A stretch of DNA of 64,000 nt from positions 3,708,001 through 3,772,000 of the forward strand of contig NZ_CP054861.1 in assembly GCF_013459645.1 (NCBI RefSeq), read 5' to 3'. Position numbers and translations under genes: made by a program. Shown here piece after piece: positions 1 to 8,882 of this stretch. Below the pieces are notes generated by a model. It was not told the DNA's origin. It did no database searches and saw nothing but the letters and a program-made list of their open reading frames with translations. Positions within the stretch are counted from its first letter, which is position 1. The number at the start of each line of letters is the position of its first letter. Origin of the DNA: Martelella sp. NC20 (lineage in GTDB: Bacteria; Pseudomonadota; Alphaproteobacteria; Rhizobiales; Rhizobiaceae).

Positions 1-612
1 CTGGTGGGCGCATCGTTCATCGCCGAGCGGCGCGATATCCTGTTGATGATGGAATCGGCGCATGCGCTTTCCCGCGGAGACTGGACGCCGCTGTGGGACC
101 GGCCCGCGGAAGCTGAAGGCGGCATGATCATGGGCACGGTCGGGGCGTTCGTGGTGCTCGAATCACGTGAACATGCCAAGGCCCGCGACGCGCACATCTA
201 TGCCGTGCTTTCCGGCGTCGAGGGCGATCGCGGGAAGCGTGACGATGGCCGTTTCGAACAGCGGCTCGAGCGGCTGTTCAGGGATGCCGGTTTTTCCGGC
301 TCCGCGAACGAGGCCGTGTTTTCCGGCGCAACCGGCCTGACCGATATCACCATGCGCGAGTCCGCTTTCCTGAAAGAGCATTTCCCGTCGGCGCCGCTAC
401 GCGGCTATACCGGCATGACCGGCCACGCCATGGAAGCCAATTTCACGCTCGGCATCGCGCTGGCAGCGCTTTCGCTCGACAGGAAGGCCGTTCCGCCCGT
501 GTTCAATTCCGGTCGCGAGCAGCCGATGACGGCGCCGGCCGAAAAGATCGCGGTGACCACTGTCGGGCACCAGCGCGGCGAGGGCGTTGCCGTGCTCTCG
601 GCCGAGAAATAA
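1..612 (+). CDS. fabF2XL: Beta-ketoacyl-ACP synthase, 3' part only (FabF2XL-type)
   Basis: The gene enters from the left edge, so only about the last 200 residues are visible. The thiolase-like C-terminal half is recognisable, with the second catalytic histidine in TGMTGHAMEANF (about residue 141 of the visible part). The position where FabF enzymes carry the first histidine (N-A-H-G-T) reads SGATG instead, so the His is missing and the protein resembles a chain-length-factor-type partner rather than a complete synthase. It sits 14 bases before a second, complete FabF and upstream of an alcohol dehydrogenase and lpxXL. That is the order of the acpXL-fabZXL-fabF2XL-fabF1XL-adh-lpxXL cluster that builds the very long acyl chain of rhizobial lipid A. 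The role is inferred from that synteny. Confidence 0.8.
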   Translation: MVGASFIAERRDILLMMESAHALSRGDWTPLWDRPAEAEGGMIMGTVGAFVVLESREHAKARDAHIYAVLSGVEGDRGKRDDGRFEQRLERLFRDAGFSGSANEAVFSGATGLTDITMRESAFLKEHFPSAPLRGYTGMTGHAMEANFTLGIALAALSLDRKAVPPVFNSGREQPMTAPAEKIAVTTVGHQRGEGVAVLSAEK

Positions 613-626
613 GGAAGGACCGGCAG

Positions 627-1907
627 ATGACCAATGCCTATACAGATCATCTCGGCCGCCCGCTCGTCGCCGTCACCGGCATGGGCGTGGTAACCTCGCT
701 CGGTCGCGGCATCGAGGACAACTGGAGAAAGCTGACGGAAGGCGTGTCGGGTATCCACCAGATCTCGCGCTTTCCGACCGATCACCTTTCCACCCGCATT
801 GCCGGCACGGTCGACTTCATCCCGGCGGAAGACAATGCCGTCTCCCGCTCCTATGCCTTTGCCGAGGCAACGATCGAGGAGGCGCTTGCCGCCGCCGGTC
901 TTTCGGGCGATTTCAACGCGCCGCTGTTTCTCGCTGCCCCGCCCGTGGAGCCGGAATGGTCGATGCGCTTCGCGCTGGCCGACCGCGCCGGCCCGCCGGT
1001 CGAGGAAAACGACGCCTATATCCGTTTCCTTGCCGCCATGCGCGAGAAGGGCGATCCCGCTTTTCACGAGGCGGTGCTGTTCGGCTCGATTTCGGAGCGG
1101 ATCGCCGACCGGTTCGGCACAAGCGGCCTGCCGGTGACGACATCGACGGCCTGTGCGTCCGGGGCGACGGCGATCCAGCTCGGCGTCGAGGCGATCCGCC
1201 AGGGCCGCACCGAGCGCGCCATGACGGTTGCGACCGACGGCTCCGTCAGCGCCGAGGCGCTGGTGCGGTTCTCGCTGCTTTCGGCGCTCTCGACCCAGAA
1301 CGACCCGCCGGAAAAGGCCTCCAAGCCCTTCAGCAAGGATCGCGACGGTTTCGTGATCGCCGAGGGCGCGGCAACGCTGATCCTCGAATCACTGTCCTCC
1401 GCTGTCGCCCGCGGCGCGAAGGTCTACGGCATCGTGCGCGGTTGCGGCGAGAAGGCCGATCATTTCCACCGCACCCGGTCCTCGCCCGATGGCGCGCCGG
1501 CGATCGCGACGGTCCGCGCGGCTCTCGAGGATGCGGGGCTTGATATCGACGGGATCGACTATATCAACGCCCACGGCACCTCCACGCCGGAAAACGACAA
1601 GATGGAATATTCCTCGCTCAGCGCCGTCTTCGGCGAGCGGCTGAAGTCGATCCCGCTGTCGTCCAACAAGTCGATGATCGGGCACACGCTGACGGCGGCG
1701 GGCGCTGTCGAGGCGGTGTTCTCGTTCCAGTCGATGCTGACCGGCGTGCTGCCGCCGACCATCAACCACGTCAACCCGGACCCGACCATCGAACTCGATG
1801 TTATTCCGAATGTGAAGCGGTCGGCCGATGCCGGATCGGTGCTTTCCAATTCGTTCGGCTTTGGCGGCCAGAACGCCTGCCTGGTGATGACGCGAGAGCC
1901 CGCCTGA
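627..1907 (+). CDS. fabF1XL: Beta-ketoacyl-ACP synthase II (FabF1XL-type)
   Basis: A 426-residue KAS II enzyme that condenses malonyl-ACP with a growing acyl-ACP. The full triad is visible: Cys176 in TSTACASGA, His316 in NAHGTST and His353 in SMIGHTLTAAGA. Length is normal for FabF. An AAGGA-type ribosome site precedes the ATG. The gene follows the partner synthase, which lacks its first histidine, so the two may work as a heterodimer like other KAS/chain-length-factor pairs (inference). The cluster context points to synthesis of the C28-type hydroxylated fatty acid carried on AcpXL for lipid A, not to general fatty acid elongation. Confidence 0.9.
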   Translation: MTNAYTDHLGRPLVAVTGMGVVTSLGRGIEDNWRKLTEGVSGIHQISRFPTDHLSTRIAGTVDFIPAEDNAVSRSYAFAEATIEEALAAAGLSGDFNAPLFLAAPPVEPEWSMRFALADRAGPPVEENDAYIRFLAAMREKGDPAFHEAVLFGSISERIADRFGTSGLPVTTSTACASGATAIQLGVEAIRQGRTERAMTVATDGSVSAEALVRFSLLSALSTQNDPPEKASKPFSKDRDGFVIAEGAATLILESLSSAVARGAKVYGIVRGCGEKADHFHRTRSSPDGAPAIATVRAALEDAGLDIDGIDYINAHGTSTPENDKMEYSSLSAVFGERLKSIPLSSNKSMIGHTLTAAGAVEAVFSFQSMLTGVLPPTINHVNPDPTIELDVIPNVKRSADAGSVLSNSFGFGGQNACLVMTREPA

Positions 1908-1975
1908 ACCGGTGAAGATTTTGATGCATCTAGTTATGAAATGCCATTAAGTTTCTGAATATGAAGGAATTGTCC

Positions 1976-3007
1976 ATGCGCGCCCTGCAACTGACCGATG
2001 ACCGCAAGATCGAATTGCGCGACGTGGCAGAGCCCGATGCGCCGGCGCCCGGCGAAGTGACGCTGCGGCTGAAGGCGGTCGCCCTCAACCATATCGATGT
2101 CTGGGGCTGGCGCGGCATGGCGTTTGCCAAGCGCAAGCTGCCGCTGACGATCGGCGCTGAAGCGTCCGGCGTGGTCGAGGCGATCGGGGCAGGGGTTTCG
2201 AACGTGCTGCCGGGCGATCTGGTGGCGATCTACGGGGCGCGCATCTGCGGGCGCTGCAAGGCCTGTCGCGAGGGCCGCGAGAATCTGTGCGAACATGTCG
2301 GCGGCGTTCACGGCTTTCATCTCGATGGTTTCGCGCAGGAAAAGATCAATATTCCCGCCCGTCAGCTCGTTGCGGCCCCGCCCGGCGTCGATCCGGTTGC
2401 CGCGGCACTCGCGCCCGTCACATTCGGGACGGTGGAGCATATGCTGTTCGACAATGCGAAGCTCCAGCCGGGCGAAACCATCCTCGTCCATGCCGGCGGC
2501 TCCGGCATCGGTTCGGCCGCGATCCAGCTTGCAAAGAAGACCGGCTGCACCGTGATCACCACGGTCGGCTCCGATGACAAGATGGAAAAGGCCCGCGCGC
2601 TCGGCGCCGATCACATCATCAACTATCGCGAGGACCGGTTCGAGGGCGTGGTGCGCAAGCTCACGAAGAAGAAGGGCGTCGACGTCGTGTTCGAGCATGT
2701 CGGCGCCGATACCTGGGCGGGCTCGATGCTGGCGATGAAGCGCGGCGGCCGGCTGGTGACCTGCGGATCGACCTCGGGCGTATCCACCAGCATCAACCTG
2801 ATGATGCTGTTCCAGCAGCAGCTCAAGCTGCTCGGCTCTTTCGGCTGCCGGATGGAAAACATGGCAAATGCGATGCAGAAAATGGCGCAGGGGCTGGTTC
2901 ATCCGGTGATCGATACGCTGGTCGATTTCGACGGCATCGACAAGGCGTTGGAGCGGATGGAAACGCGACAGGTCTTCGGCAAGATCGTGCTCAGGATCGA
3001 GGACTGA
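1976..3007 (+). CDS. adh2XL: Zinc-binding alcohol dehydrogenase family protein of the VLCFA cluster
   Basis: A medium-chain dehydrogenase/reductase of about 343 residues. The GroES-like N-terminal domain carries a cysteine-rich lobe (ICGRCKACREGRENLCEH) typical of structural zinc binding. The Rossmann domain has the nucleotide motif HAGGSGIGSAAIQLA. An in-frame ATG lies 15 bases upstream, but the AAGGA sequence between the two ATGs is placed as a ribosome site for the second, which gives the usual MRALQL start. In rhizobia the homologous gene lies between fabF1XL and lpxXL, as here. Its exact reaction in very-long-chain acyl synthesis is not established from sequence; a ketoacyl or enoyl reduction step is plausible. 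Confidence 0.85.
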   Translation: MRALQLTDDRKIELRDVAEPDAPAPGEVTLRLKAVALNHIDVWGWRGMAFAKRKLPLTIGAEASGVVEAIGAGVSNVLPGDLVAIYGARICGRCKACREGRENLCEHVGGVHGFHLDGFAQEKINIPARQLVAAPPGVDPVAAALAPVTFGTVEHMLFDNAKLQPGETILVHAGGSGIGSAAIQLAKKTGCTVITTVGSDDKMEKARALGADHIINYREDRFEGVVRKLTKKKGVDVVFEHVGADTWAGSMLAMKRGGRLVTCGSTSGVSTSINLMMLFQQQLKLLGSFGCRMENMANAMQKMAQGLVHPVIDTLVDFDGIDKALERMETRQVFGKIVLRIED

Positions 3008-3097
3008 TTGCGGCTTGGCTTGACTGACGTGCTTTCGCCGATAAAACACGGACGGCGCGGCAGTTGCGCCGCATTGTTCTAATATGGGCCCGATCCG

Positions 3098-4027
3098 TTG
3101 AAATCCTTCATAACCCGTATTGTCCTGAAAGCCCGCCAGTTCCAGCAATGGCTGGTGGCCTATCTGATTTTCGCGCTGCTTTCGGTGTTCAAGCTGTTTC
3201 CCGCGGACGGTTCTATACGCTTTGCCGATTGGGTGATGCGAAAAGTCGGCCCCCATACCGGTCGCCACAAGCTGATTCTCGAAAACCTCGGGAAAGCTTT
3301 TCCCGAAAAGGGCGAGGCCGAGATCAAGCGCATCGCGATTGCAAGCTGGGGTCATATCGGCCGGCTGGCCGCGGAATATGTGTTTCTGGACGAGCTTTTC
3401 GATTTCGATCCGGAGAACGACATCCATGGCCGGATCGAGGTCGAGGGCGCGGAGCGTTTTCTGACGCTGCTCAATCGGGATCGACCGTTCATCGTCTTCA
3501 CCGCCCATACCGGCAATTTCGAGCTGCTGCCGGTCGCCGCCGCGTCGTTCCACCTCCATGTCTCGGTGTTGTTCCGCCCCCCGAACAATCCGTACATCGC
3601 CAAGAAGGTGTTCCGTTTCCGAAGAAAGCGCATGGGCGATCTGGTGCCTTCGCATGCCGGATCGGCGTTCGCGCTGGCGGGAACGCTGGATCAGGGCGGC
3701 GGCGTTGGCGTGCTGGTGGACCAGAAGTTCAAGCGCGGCACCCACTCGTCATTTTTTGGGCAGGAGGTGCAGACCAATCCGCTGCTCGGCAAGCTCGCAC
3801 GGCAATTCGACTGCGCGATCTATCCGGCACGCTGCATCCGTCTGCCGGACAACCGGTTCCGGCTGGTGCTGGAAGACGAGATCACGCTTCCGCGAAATGA
3901 AAAAGGCGCGATCGACATACCGGCCACGGCCCAGGTGCTGAACGACAAGGTTGAAAGCTGGGTGCGGGAATATCCCGAGCAGTGGCTCTGGTATCACGAC
4001 CGCTGGAACCGCCGGAAGCGGTCTTGA
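3098..4027 (+). CDS. lpxXL: Lipid A acyltransferase LpxXL (HtrB/LpxL family)
   Basis: A 309-residue inner-membrane acyltransferase with an N-terminal hydrophobic segment (about residues 17-32) and the HtrB-family H-x4-E motif in TAHTGNFELL. In rhizobia LpxXL moves the very long (omega-1)-hydroxy acyl chain from AcpXL to lipid A. It is the last gene of the acpXL cluster, which fits its position here. The start is a TTG with a weak ribosome site. It is preferred because the N-terminus it gives (KSFITRIVLKARQFQQWLVAYL) matches the family's usual beginning. Confidence 0.88.
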   Translation: MKSFITRIVLKARQFQQWLVAYLIFALLSVFKLFPADGSIRFADWVMRKVGPHTGRHKLILENLGKAFPEKGEAEIKRIAIASWGHIGRLAAEYVFLDELFDFDPENDIHGRIEVEGAERFLTLLNRDRPFIVFTAHTGNFELLPVAAASFHLHVSVLFRPPNNPYIAKKVFRFRRKRMGDLVPSHAGSAFALAGTLDQGGGVGVLVDQKFKRGTHSSFFGQEVQTNPLLGKLARQFDCAIYPARCIRLPDNRFRLVLEDEITLPRNEKGAIDIPATAQVLNDKVESWVREYPEQWLWYHDRWNRRKRS

Positions 4028-4056
4028 CGCGTCTCCTGCTTTCACGGAAACGCTGC

Positions 4057-4497
4057 CTATTCCGTCGCCGACTGGCTCTCAAGGAACTGCCTTTCGAAGG
4101 CGATGTGGCGTCTCAGCATCGTAAACAGGCCGCGCAGCAGATAGCCGACCGCCTCCGTATTGACGTCGTTTTCGCTGGCGAGCCCCGAGAGCGCTTCGCT
4201 TGCTTCCTCGGCAAAGCAGAGGTCTTCGAAATGTTCGTAGAGGAGCCGTTCGAATGTTTCGGCGGCGCCGCCTCTTACGCGCAATACGGGGAACACCTGC
4301 CGTTCCTCCTGTTGCTGCGCCAGTTTGAGAAGGGGCACCAGAGTTTCCGCCAGACACTGGCAACTCCGACGATCGATATTGCCGGGAAGAGAATCGGCAA
4401 CAGCTTCCAGCGCATCGCACAGCCCGGCAATCGTGCCATGTGTCGATGAGAGGGCCGAAAACGGCGCCAGGTTTTTGCCCAGGATGGTCTTGCTCAC
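4057..4497 (-). CDS. Hemerythrin-like (HHE) domain protein
   Basis: A 146-residue, probably cytosolic, alpha-helical protein of the HHE cation-binding family. Likely iron ligands are His20, Glu64/Glu65 in QQQEERQVFP, His89 in YEHFEDL, and His131 with Glu135 in HIAFE. The histidine normally found about four residues before the Glu pair is absent (residues 60-63 are AQQQ), so the di-iron site may be incomplete. Proteins of this class bind O2 or NO or help repair iron centres. An FNR/FixK-type palindrome lies 87 bases upstream of the start, which suggests control by oxygen or nitric oxide. It is transcribed opposite to its neighbours and looks monocistronic. Confidence 0.75.
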   Translation of the reverse strand: MSKTILGKNLAPFSALSSTHGTIAGLCDALEAVADSLPGNIDRRSCQCLAETLVPLLKLAQQQEERQVFPVLRVRGGAAETFERLLYEHFEDLCFAEEASEALSGLASENDVNTEAVGYLLRGLFTMLRRHIAFERQFLESQSATE

Positions 4498-4583
4498 ATC
4501 CGTTTCCCGCTTGTCGAAATCGCAGAGCGGCTTTTGCCGCCGCTATCATCCTGCCATTTGCGATCAACTGCGCCCGGGTTTCA

Positions 4584-4597
4584 TTGACCTGGGTCAA
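4584..4597 (-). promoter_or_regulatory. FNR/FixK/NnrR-type operator upstream of hemerythrin-like gene
   Basis: The 14-mer TTGACCTGGGTCAA is an exact inverted repeat of TTGAC/GTCAA with a 4-bp centre, the half-site form recognised by Crp/FNR-family regulators of alphaproteobacteria. It lies about 87 bases before the hemerythrin start codon. An activator at position -41.5 would give a leader of roughly 40 bases. Binding is inferred. Confidence 0.55.
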
Positions 4598-4770
4598 GAC
4601 CGTTTCCGCGCCGCTTCAGCAACAAGCGGGGAGCCTGGACAAGGATATTTTGCAAACTCTTCATCCGCGCGCGCCGCACATGAAATTTGTTCATATTTTT
4701 TGAATAGGAGTCGGTCAGGATTGGGCTACAAACCGTACTGGAATAACGGCCGGGAACGGAAGGAGATTTC

Positions 4771-6138
4771 ATGTCACGCAGTGCACTGGCGATTGTTCTG
4801 GCAGCGGGCGACGGAACGCGGATGCAGTCGGAAAAGACCAAGATGCTGCATCAAGTGGCGGGCCGCGCGATGGCGGCGCATGTGGTCGACACGGTTTCCC
4901 GTTCCGGCGTCGATGCGGTCGCGCTGGTTGTCGGTCGCGACGGCGACAAGGTTGCTGACGCCTGTGCGCTGCCCGGCGTGGCGCTCGAGACCTACGAGCA
5001 GCGCGAGCGGCTTGGCACCGCCCACGCCGTGCTTGCCGCCCGCGCGGCGCTTGAGCGCGGTTATGACGATGTTATCGTGACCTATGGCGACACGCCGCTG
5101 GTGACGGTCGATACGCTGGCAAGGGCGCGGGCGGGGCTTGGCGAGGGCAACGACGTCGTGGTGATCGGCTTTGAAAGCGAGAAGCCGACAGGTTACGGCC
5201 GGCTTCTGACCCGCGACGGCGCGCTTTACGCCATTCGCGAGGAAAAGGATGCCAGCGACGAGGAGCGTAAGGTCACGCGCTGCAACAGCGGCCTGATGGC
5301 CTTCAGCGGAAGACGCGCGCTCGAACTGCTGGATGCGATCGGCAATGACAACGCCAAGGGCGAATTCTATCTGACGGACATCGTCGAGGCGGCGCTGGCG
5401 AGTGGCGGGCGCGCAAGTGTGGTGATGACCGATGCCGAGGAAGTGCTGGGCTGCAACAACCGCGCGGAACTCGCCGAACTTGAGCGCATCTGGCAGGGCC
5501 GCCGCCGCCGCGCGCTGATGCTCTCCGGCGTGACCATGATTGCGCCGGAAACCGTGTTCCTCTGCCACGATACCGTCATCGGCGCCGACTGCCTGATCGA
5601 GCCGAACGTTTTCTTCGGTCCCGGCGTGGAAATTTCAGAAAATGTCACGATCCATGCCTATAGTCATATCGAGGGCGCGAAGATCGCTCCGGGCAGCAAG
5701 GTCGGGCCGTTCGCGCGGCTGCGGCCGGGCGCCGTGCTGCACGAGGATGCCAAGGTCGGCAATTTCTGCGAGGTAAAGAACGGCGATATCGGCGTCGGCG
5801 CCAAGGTCAACCACCTGACCTATATCGGTGATGCGAACGTTGGCGCGCGGGCCAATATCGGAGCGGGAACGATCACCTGCAATTATGATGGCGTCAACAA
5901 GTTCAGGACCGAAATCGGGGCGGACAGTTTCGTCGGTTCCAATTCATCGCTCGTGGCTCCAGTCCGCATCGGCGACCGCGCCTATGTCGCGTCCGGCAGC
6001 GTGGTAACCCGCGATGTTCCCGATAATGCGCTCGCGCTTGCGCGCGGACGCCAGGAAAACAAGGAAGGGCGCGCCGAATTGCTGCGCGCCCGCTCGCTGG
6101 CCATCAAGGCGGCACGCAACAAAACCGGGGGCAAGTGA
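4771..6138 (+). CDS. glmU: Bifunctional GlcNAc-1-P uridyltransferase / GlcN-1-P acetyltransferase
   Basis: A 455-residue cytosolic enzyme that makes UDP-GlcNAc for peptidoglycan and lipid A. The N-terminal nucleotidyltransferase domain has the signature LAAGDGTRM (residues 10-18) and the metal-binding DTP motif in VTYGDTPL. The C-terminal half is a left-handed beta helix of hexapeptide repeats, with the conserved [14 protein letters not shown] acetyltransferase motif. An AAGGAG ribosome site precedes the ATG. It is followed after 4 bases by glmS, so the two consecutive steps of amino-sugar synthesis are co-transcribed. Confidence 0.95.
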   Translation: MSRSALAIVLAAGDGTRMQSEKTKMLHQVAGRAMAAHVVDTVSRSGVDAVALVVGRDGDKVADACALPGVALETYEQRERLGTAHAVLAARAALERGYDDVIVTYGDTPLVTVDTLARARAGLGEGNDVVVIGFESEKPTGYGRLLTRDGALYAIREEKDASDEERKVTRCNSGLMAFSGRRALELLDAIGNDNAKGEFYLTDIVEAALASGGRASVVMTDAEEVLGCNNRAELAELERIWQGRRRRALMLSGVTMIAPETVFLCHDTVIGADCLIEPNVFFGPGVEISENVTIHAYSHIEGAKIAPGSKVGPFARLRPGAVLHEDAKVGNFCEVKNGDIGVGAKVNHLTYIGDANVGARANIGAGTITCNYDGVNKFRTEIGADSFVGSNSSLVAPVRIGDRAYVASGSVVTRDVPDNALALARGRQENKEGRAELLRARSLAIKAARNKTGGK

Positions 6139-6142
6139 CCAT

Positions 6143-7969
6143 ATGTGCGGAATTGTCGGGATCGTAGGTGTCAGGCCGGTGGCCGGACGGCTGGTCGATG
6201 CGTTGAAGCGGCTTGAATATCGGGGCTATGATTCGGCCGGTATCGCGGTGATCGAGGAAACGGAACTGGTGCGCCGCCGTGCGCCGGGCAAGCTCGAAAA
6301 CCTGCGATCCTGCCTTGCGGACGATCCGGTGGACGGCGTGACCGGCATCGCCCACACCCGCTGGGCAACGCACGGAGTTCCCAACGAGGCCAATGCCCAT
6401 CCCCACATCGCCGGCGATGTCGCCGTCGTCCATAACGGCATTATCGAGAATTTCGCCGAATTGCGCGCGGAGCTGAAGGCCCAGGGCGTCACGTTTTCGA
6501 GCGACACCGACACCGAAGTGGTTGCCCGCCTGCTGGACGGCTATCGCCGCGAGGGCATGGCGCCGCGCGATGCGGTGCTGGCCATGCTTCAAAGGGTCAG
6601 CGGCGCCTTCGCGCTGGTGATCCTGTTCAAGGATCGGCCGGATACGCTGTTCGTCGCCCGCTACGGCCCGCCGCTTGCCATCGGCCATGGCGATGACGAG
6701 ATGTATGTCGGCTCCGATGCCATAGCGCTCGCGCCGCTGGCGACCGGAATTTCCTATCTGGAAGACGGAGATATGGCGATCGTCGATCGCGACGGGGTCA
6801 TATTCTGCGATTTTACCGGCGCGCCGGTGGGCCGCCAGCGCCAGCCGCTGCAACTGTCCTCGATGCTGATCGACAAGGGCAATCACCGCCATTTCATGGA
6901 AAAGGAAATCTTCGACCAACCGGAGGTGATTTCGCACACGCTCGGCCGCTATTGCGATTTCGCAGCCGGGCGAAGCGCCAAGGCCGATGACGGGATTGAT
7001 TTCTCGAAGATTTCCCGGCTCACCATCGCCGCATGCGGCACGGCCTATCTCTCGGGCCTGATCGGCAAATACTGGATCGAGCGGTACGCGCGCCTGCCGG
7101 TGGAGATCGACGTTGCCTCCGAGTTCCGTTATCGGGAATTGCCGATTCTGGACCAAACGCTTTCACTCTTCGTCTCGCAGTCCGGCGAGACCGCCGATAC
7201 GCTCGCCTCGCTCAGATATTGCAAGGAGCAGGGCGCAAAGACCGGCGCGCTCGTCAACGTTACCGGATCGACCATCGCGCGCGAGGCCGATGCGGTGTTT
7301 CCGATCCTGGCGGGCCCCGAAATTTCGGTCGCCTCGACCAAGGCATTCACCTGCCAATTGGCCCTGATGGCTTCGCTGGCGCTGCGGGCCGGGCGCGAAC
7401 GCGGCACGCTCGCGCCAGACGACGAAAGGACGCTGGTGCACGCGCTTTCCGAAGTGCCGCGGCTGATGAGCCAGGTGCTGCACGCCGTGCAGCCGCAGAT
7501 CGAAAAGCTCTCCCGCGAACTTTCGCACTTCCATCACGTTCTCTATCTCGGCCGCGGCACCAGCTATCCGCTGGCGCTGGAGGGCGCGCTGAAGCTCAAG
7601 GAAATCACCTATATCCATGCCGAAGGCTATGCCGCCGGCGAGCTGAAGCACGGCCCGATCGCGCTGATCGACGAAAACATGCCGGTGATCGTGATCGCGC
7701 CGCATGATCGGTTCTTCGAAAAGACGGTATCGAACATGCAGGAAGTCGCGGCCCGCGACGGCAAGATCATTTTCATCACCGATGAAAGCGGCGCACGGGC
7801 CTCCGAGCTGAAAACCATGCAGACCATCGTGTTGCCGGATATGCCGGAATTCATCGCGCCGATGGTGTTCTCGCTGCCGATCCAGCTTCTCGCCTATCAT
7901 ACCGCCGTATTCATGGGCACGGATGCCGACCAGCCGCGCAATCTGGCCAAGGCGGTGACGGTGGAATGA
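6143..7969 (+). CDS. glmS: Glutamine-fructose-6-phosphate aminotransferase (isomerizing)
   Basis: 608 residues, the normal GlmS length. It begins MCGIVGIVG, and Cys2 becomes the N-terminal nucleophile of the glutaminase domain after Met removal; this fixes the start even though the frame stays open upstream. Two SIS sugar-isomerase domains follow (CGTAYLSG and SQSGETADT in the first, GRGTSYPLALEGALKLKEI and EGYAAGELKHGP in the second). It ends NLAKAVTVE, the conserved C-terminal tail. It converts fructose-6-P and glutamine to glucosamine-6-P, the entry to the GlmU pathway, and lies 4 bases after glmU. Confidence 0.96.
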   Translation: MCGIVGIVGVRPVAGRLVDALKRLEYRGYDSAGIAVIEETELVRRRAPGKLENLRSCLADDPVDGVTGIAHTRWATHGVPNEANAHPHIAGDVAVVHNGIIENFAELRAELKAQGVTFSSDTDTEVVARLLDGYRREGMAPRDAVLAMLQRVSGAFALVILFKDRPDTLFVARYGPPLAIGHGDDEMYVGSDAIALAPLATGISYLEDGDMAIVDRDGVIFCDFTGAPVGRQRQPLQLSSMLIDKGNHRHFMEKEIFDQPEVISHTLGRYCDFAAGRSAKADDGIDFSKISRLTIAACGTAYLSGLIGKYWIERYARLPVEIDVASEFRYRELPILDQTLSLFVSQSGETADTLASLRYCKEQGAKTGALVNVTGSTIAREADAVFPILAGPEISVASTKAFTCQLALMASLALRAGRERGTLAPDDERTLVHALSEVPRLMSQVLHAVQPQIEKLSRELSHFHHVLYLGRGTSYPLALEGALKLKEITYIHAEGYAAGELKHGPIALIDENMPVIVIAPHDRFFEKTVSNMQEVAARDGKIIFITDESGARASELKTMQTIVLPDMPEFIAPMVFSLPIQLLAYHTAVFMGTDADQPRNLAKAVTVE

Positions 7970-8466
7970 TCATCCGCCGGGAACGCCTGGACGATGTGGC
8001 GGCAATCTCCGAACTCGTGGCCGAAGCCTTTGCGGCAATGCCTTATAGCGACGGCCACGAAGCCGATATCATCCGCAGGCTGCGCAAGGCCGGGGCCTTG
8101 TCGCTGGCGCTGGTGGCGGAGGAGGAGGGGCGCCCCGTCGGCCATATCGCGTTTTCGCCGGTCGGCATATCCGACGGCAACGATGGTTGGTTCGGTCTCG
8201 GCCCGCTCGCCGTCGACCCGGCGTTTCAGCGTCGCGAGATCGGCGCCGCGCTTGTGCTCGGGGGGCTGGAGCTTCTGAAGGACGACGGCGCGCGCGGGGT
8301 CGTGGTATTGGGCGCGCCCGGCTTCTATCAGCGCTTCGGCTTCCGTCACGAACCGGCGCTGACGCTGGACGGTGCGCCGCCCGGGCATTTCATGGCGCTT
8401 GATTTCGATGGCGTGATGCCGCGGGGCAAGGTTGCCTTTCACAAGGCGTTTTACGGCAAGGCCTGA
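7966..8466 (+). CDS. GNAT-family N-acetyltransferase
   Basis: A 166-residue acyltransferase related to YhbS. Acetyl-CoA binding motif A is visible as LAVDPAFQRREIGAALVLGGLELLKDDGA, shown by the Q-R-x-E-I-G-A core (about residues 82-98). The following VLGAPGFYQRFGF segment is typical of this subgroup. The start overlaps the glmS stop by four bases (ATGA), so it is translationally coupled to glmS. Substrate unknown. Confidence 0.85.
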   Translation: MIIRRERLDDVAAISELVAEAFAAMPYSDGHEADIIRRLRKAGALSLALVAEEEGRPVGHIAFSPVGISDGNDGWFGLGPLAVDPAFQRREIGAALVLGGLELLKDDGARGVVVLGAPGFYQRFGFRHEPALTLDGAPPGHFMALDFDGVMPRGKVAFHKAFYGKA

Positions 8467-8472
8467 CGCCTT

Positions 8473-8685
8473 TCAGCTTCCCGCCTTCAATGTCGCCAAC
8501 ACAAAAAGCCGGATTGCCGACGACAAATTGACGTCGCTTTCCCGGTTGTCGTCGATTTCGGCGAGAAGGGCTGCGAGACTGAGATCGCGGGTGTCCGCGA
8601 TCCGGGTCAACTCGGCGTGGAATTCATCCTCGAGCGAAAAGCTGGTGCGATGGCCATGAAGGCTGACGGAGTGTTTGCGAATCAC
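8473..8685 (-). CDS. Small ribbon-helix-helix domain protein
   Basis: A 70-residue protein beginning MIRKHSVSLHGHRTSFSLEDEF. A beta strand followed by two helices fits the RHH_4-type ribbon-helix-helix fold that rhizobia carry next to DUF4169 and SspB genes. It overlaps the upstream DUF4169 gene by four bases. DNA binding is possible but unproven, and no partner toxin is present. Confidence 0.75.
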   Translation of the reverse strand: MIRKHSVSLHGHRTSFSLEDEFHAELTRIADTRDLSLAALLAEIDDNRESDVNLSSAIRLFVLATLKAGS

Positions 8686-8876
8686 GCCTCGTCGTCGCCG
8701 CGCTCGCGCCGTCCCTGATCGAACTGGCGCAGGGCCTTGTCGCGTTCAAGCTTCTCCCGCTGCTTCTCGCCCTTGGCAAGGCCATGAAGCGCGCGATTCT
8801 CGGCGGCTTTTTGTTCGGATTTGCGGCGGTCGATGCGTTTGCGCTGCTGCCGCAGATTGACGATCTCGGCGCACAT
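8682..8876 (-). CDS. DUF4169 family protein
   Basis: A 64-residue, strongly basic protein (MCAEIVNLRQQRKRIDRR start) with a heptad-like charged helix. Rhizobial genomes usually carry this family between fumC and the ribbon-helix-helix gene. It sits 6 bases downstream of sspB and overlaps the next small gene, so sspB-DUF4169-RHH form one unit. Function is unknown. Confidence 0.75.
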   Translation of the reverse strand: MCAEIVNLRQQRKRIDRRKSEQKAAENRALHGLAKGEKQREKLERDKALRQFDQGRRERGDDEA

Positions 8877-8882
8877 TGCAGG

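Noticed and set aside
1934..3745. A 603-codon open frame on the minus strand opposite the dehydrogenase and lpxXL
   Set aside because: It spans two well-supported genes and shows no domain; a codon-bias artefact.
8473..8876. Possible toxin-antitoxin pair (ribbon-helix-helix protein plus small basic protein)
   Set aside because: The basic partner is the conserved DUF4169 family downstream of sspB, with no toxin fold, and the pair is widespread in rhizobia.
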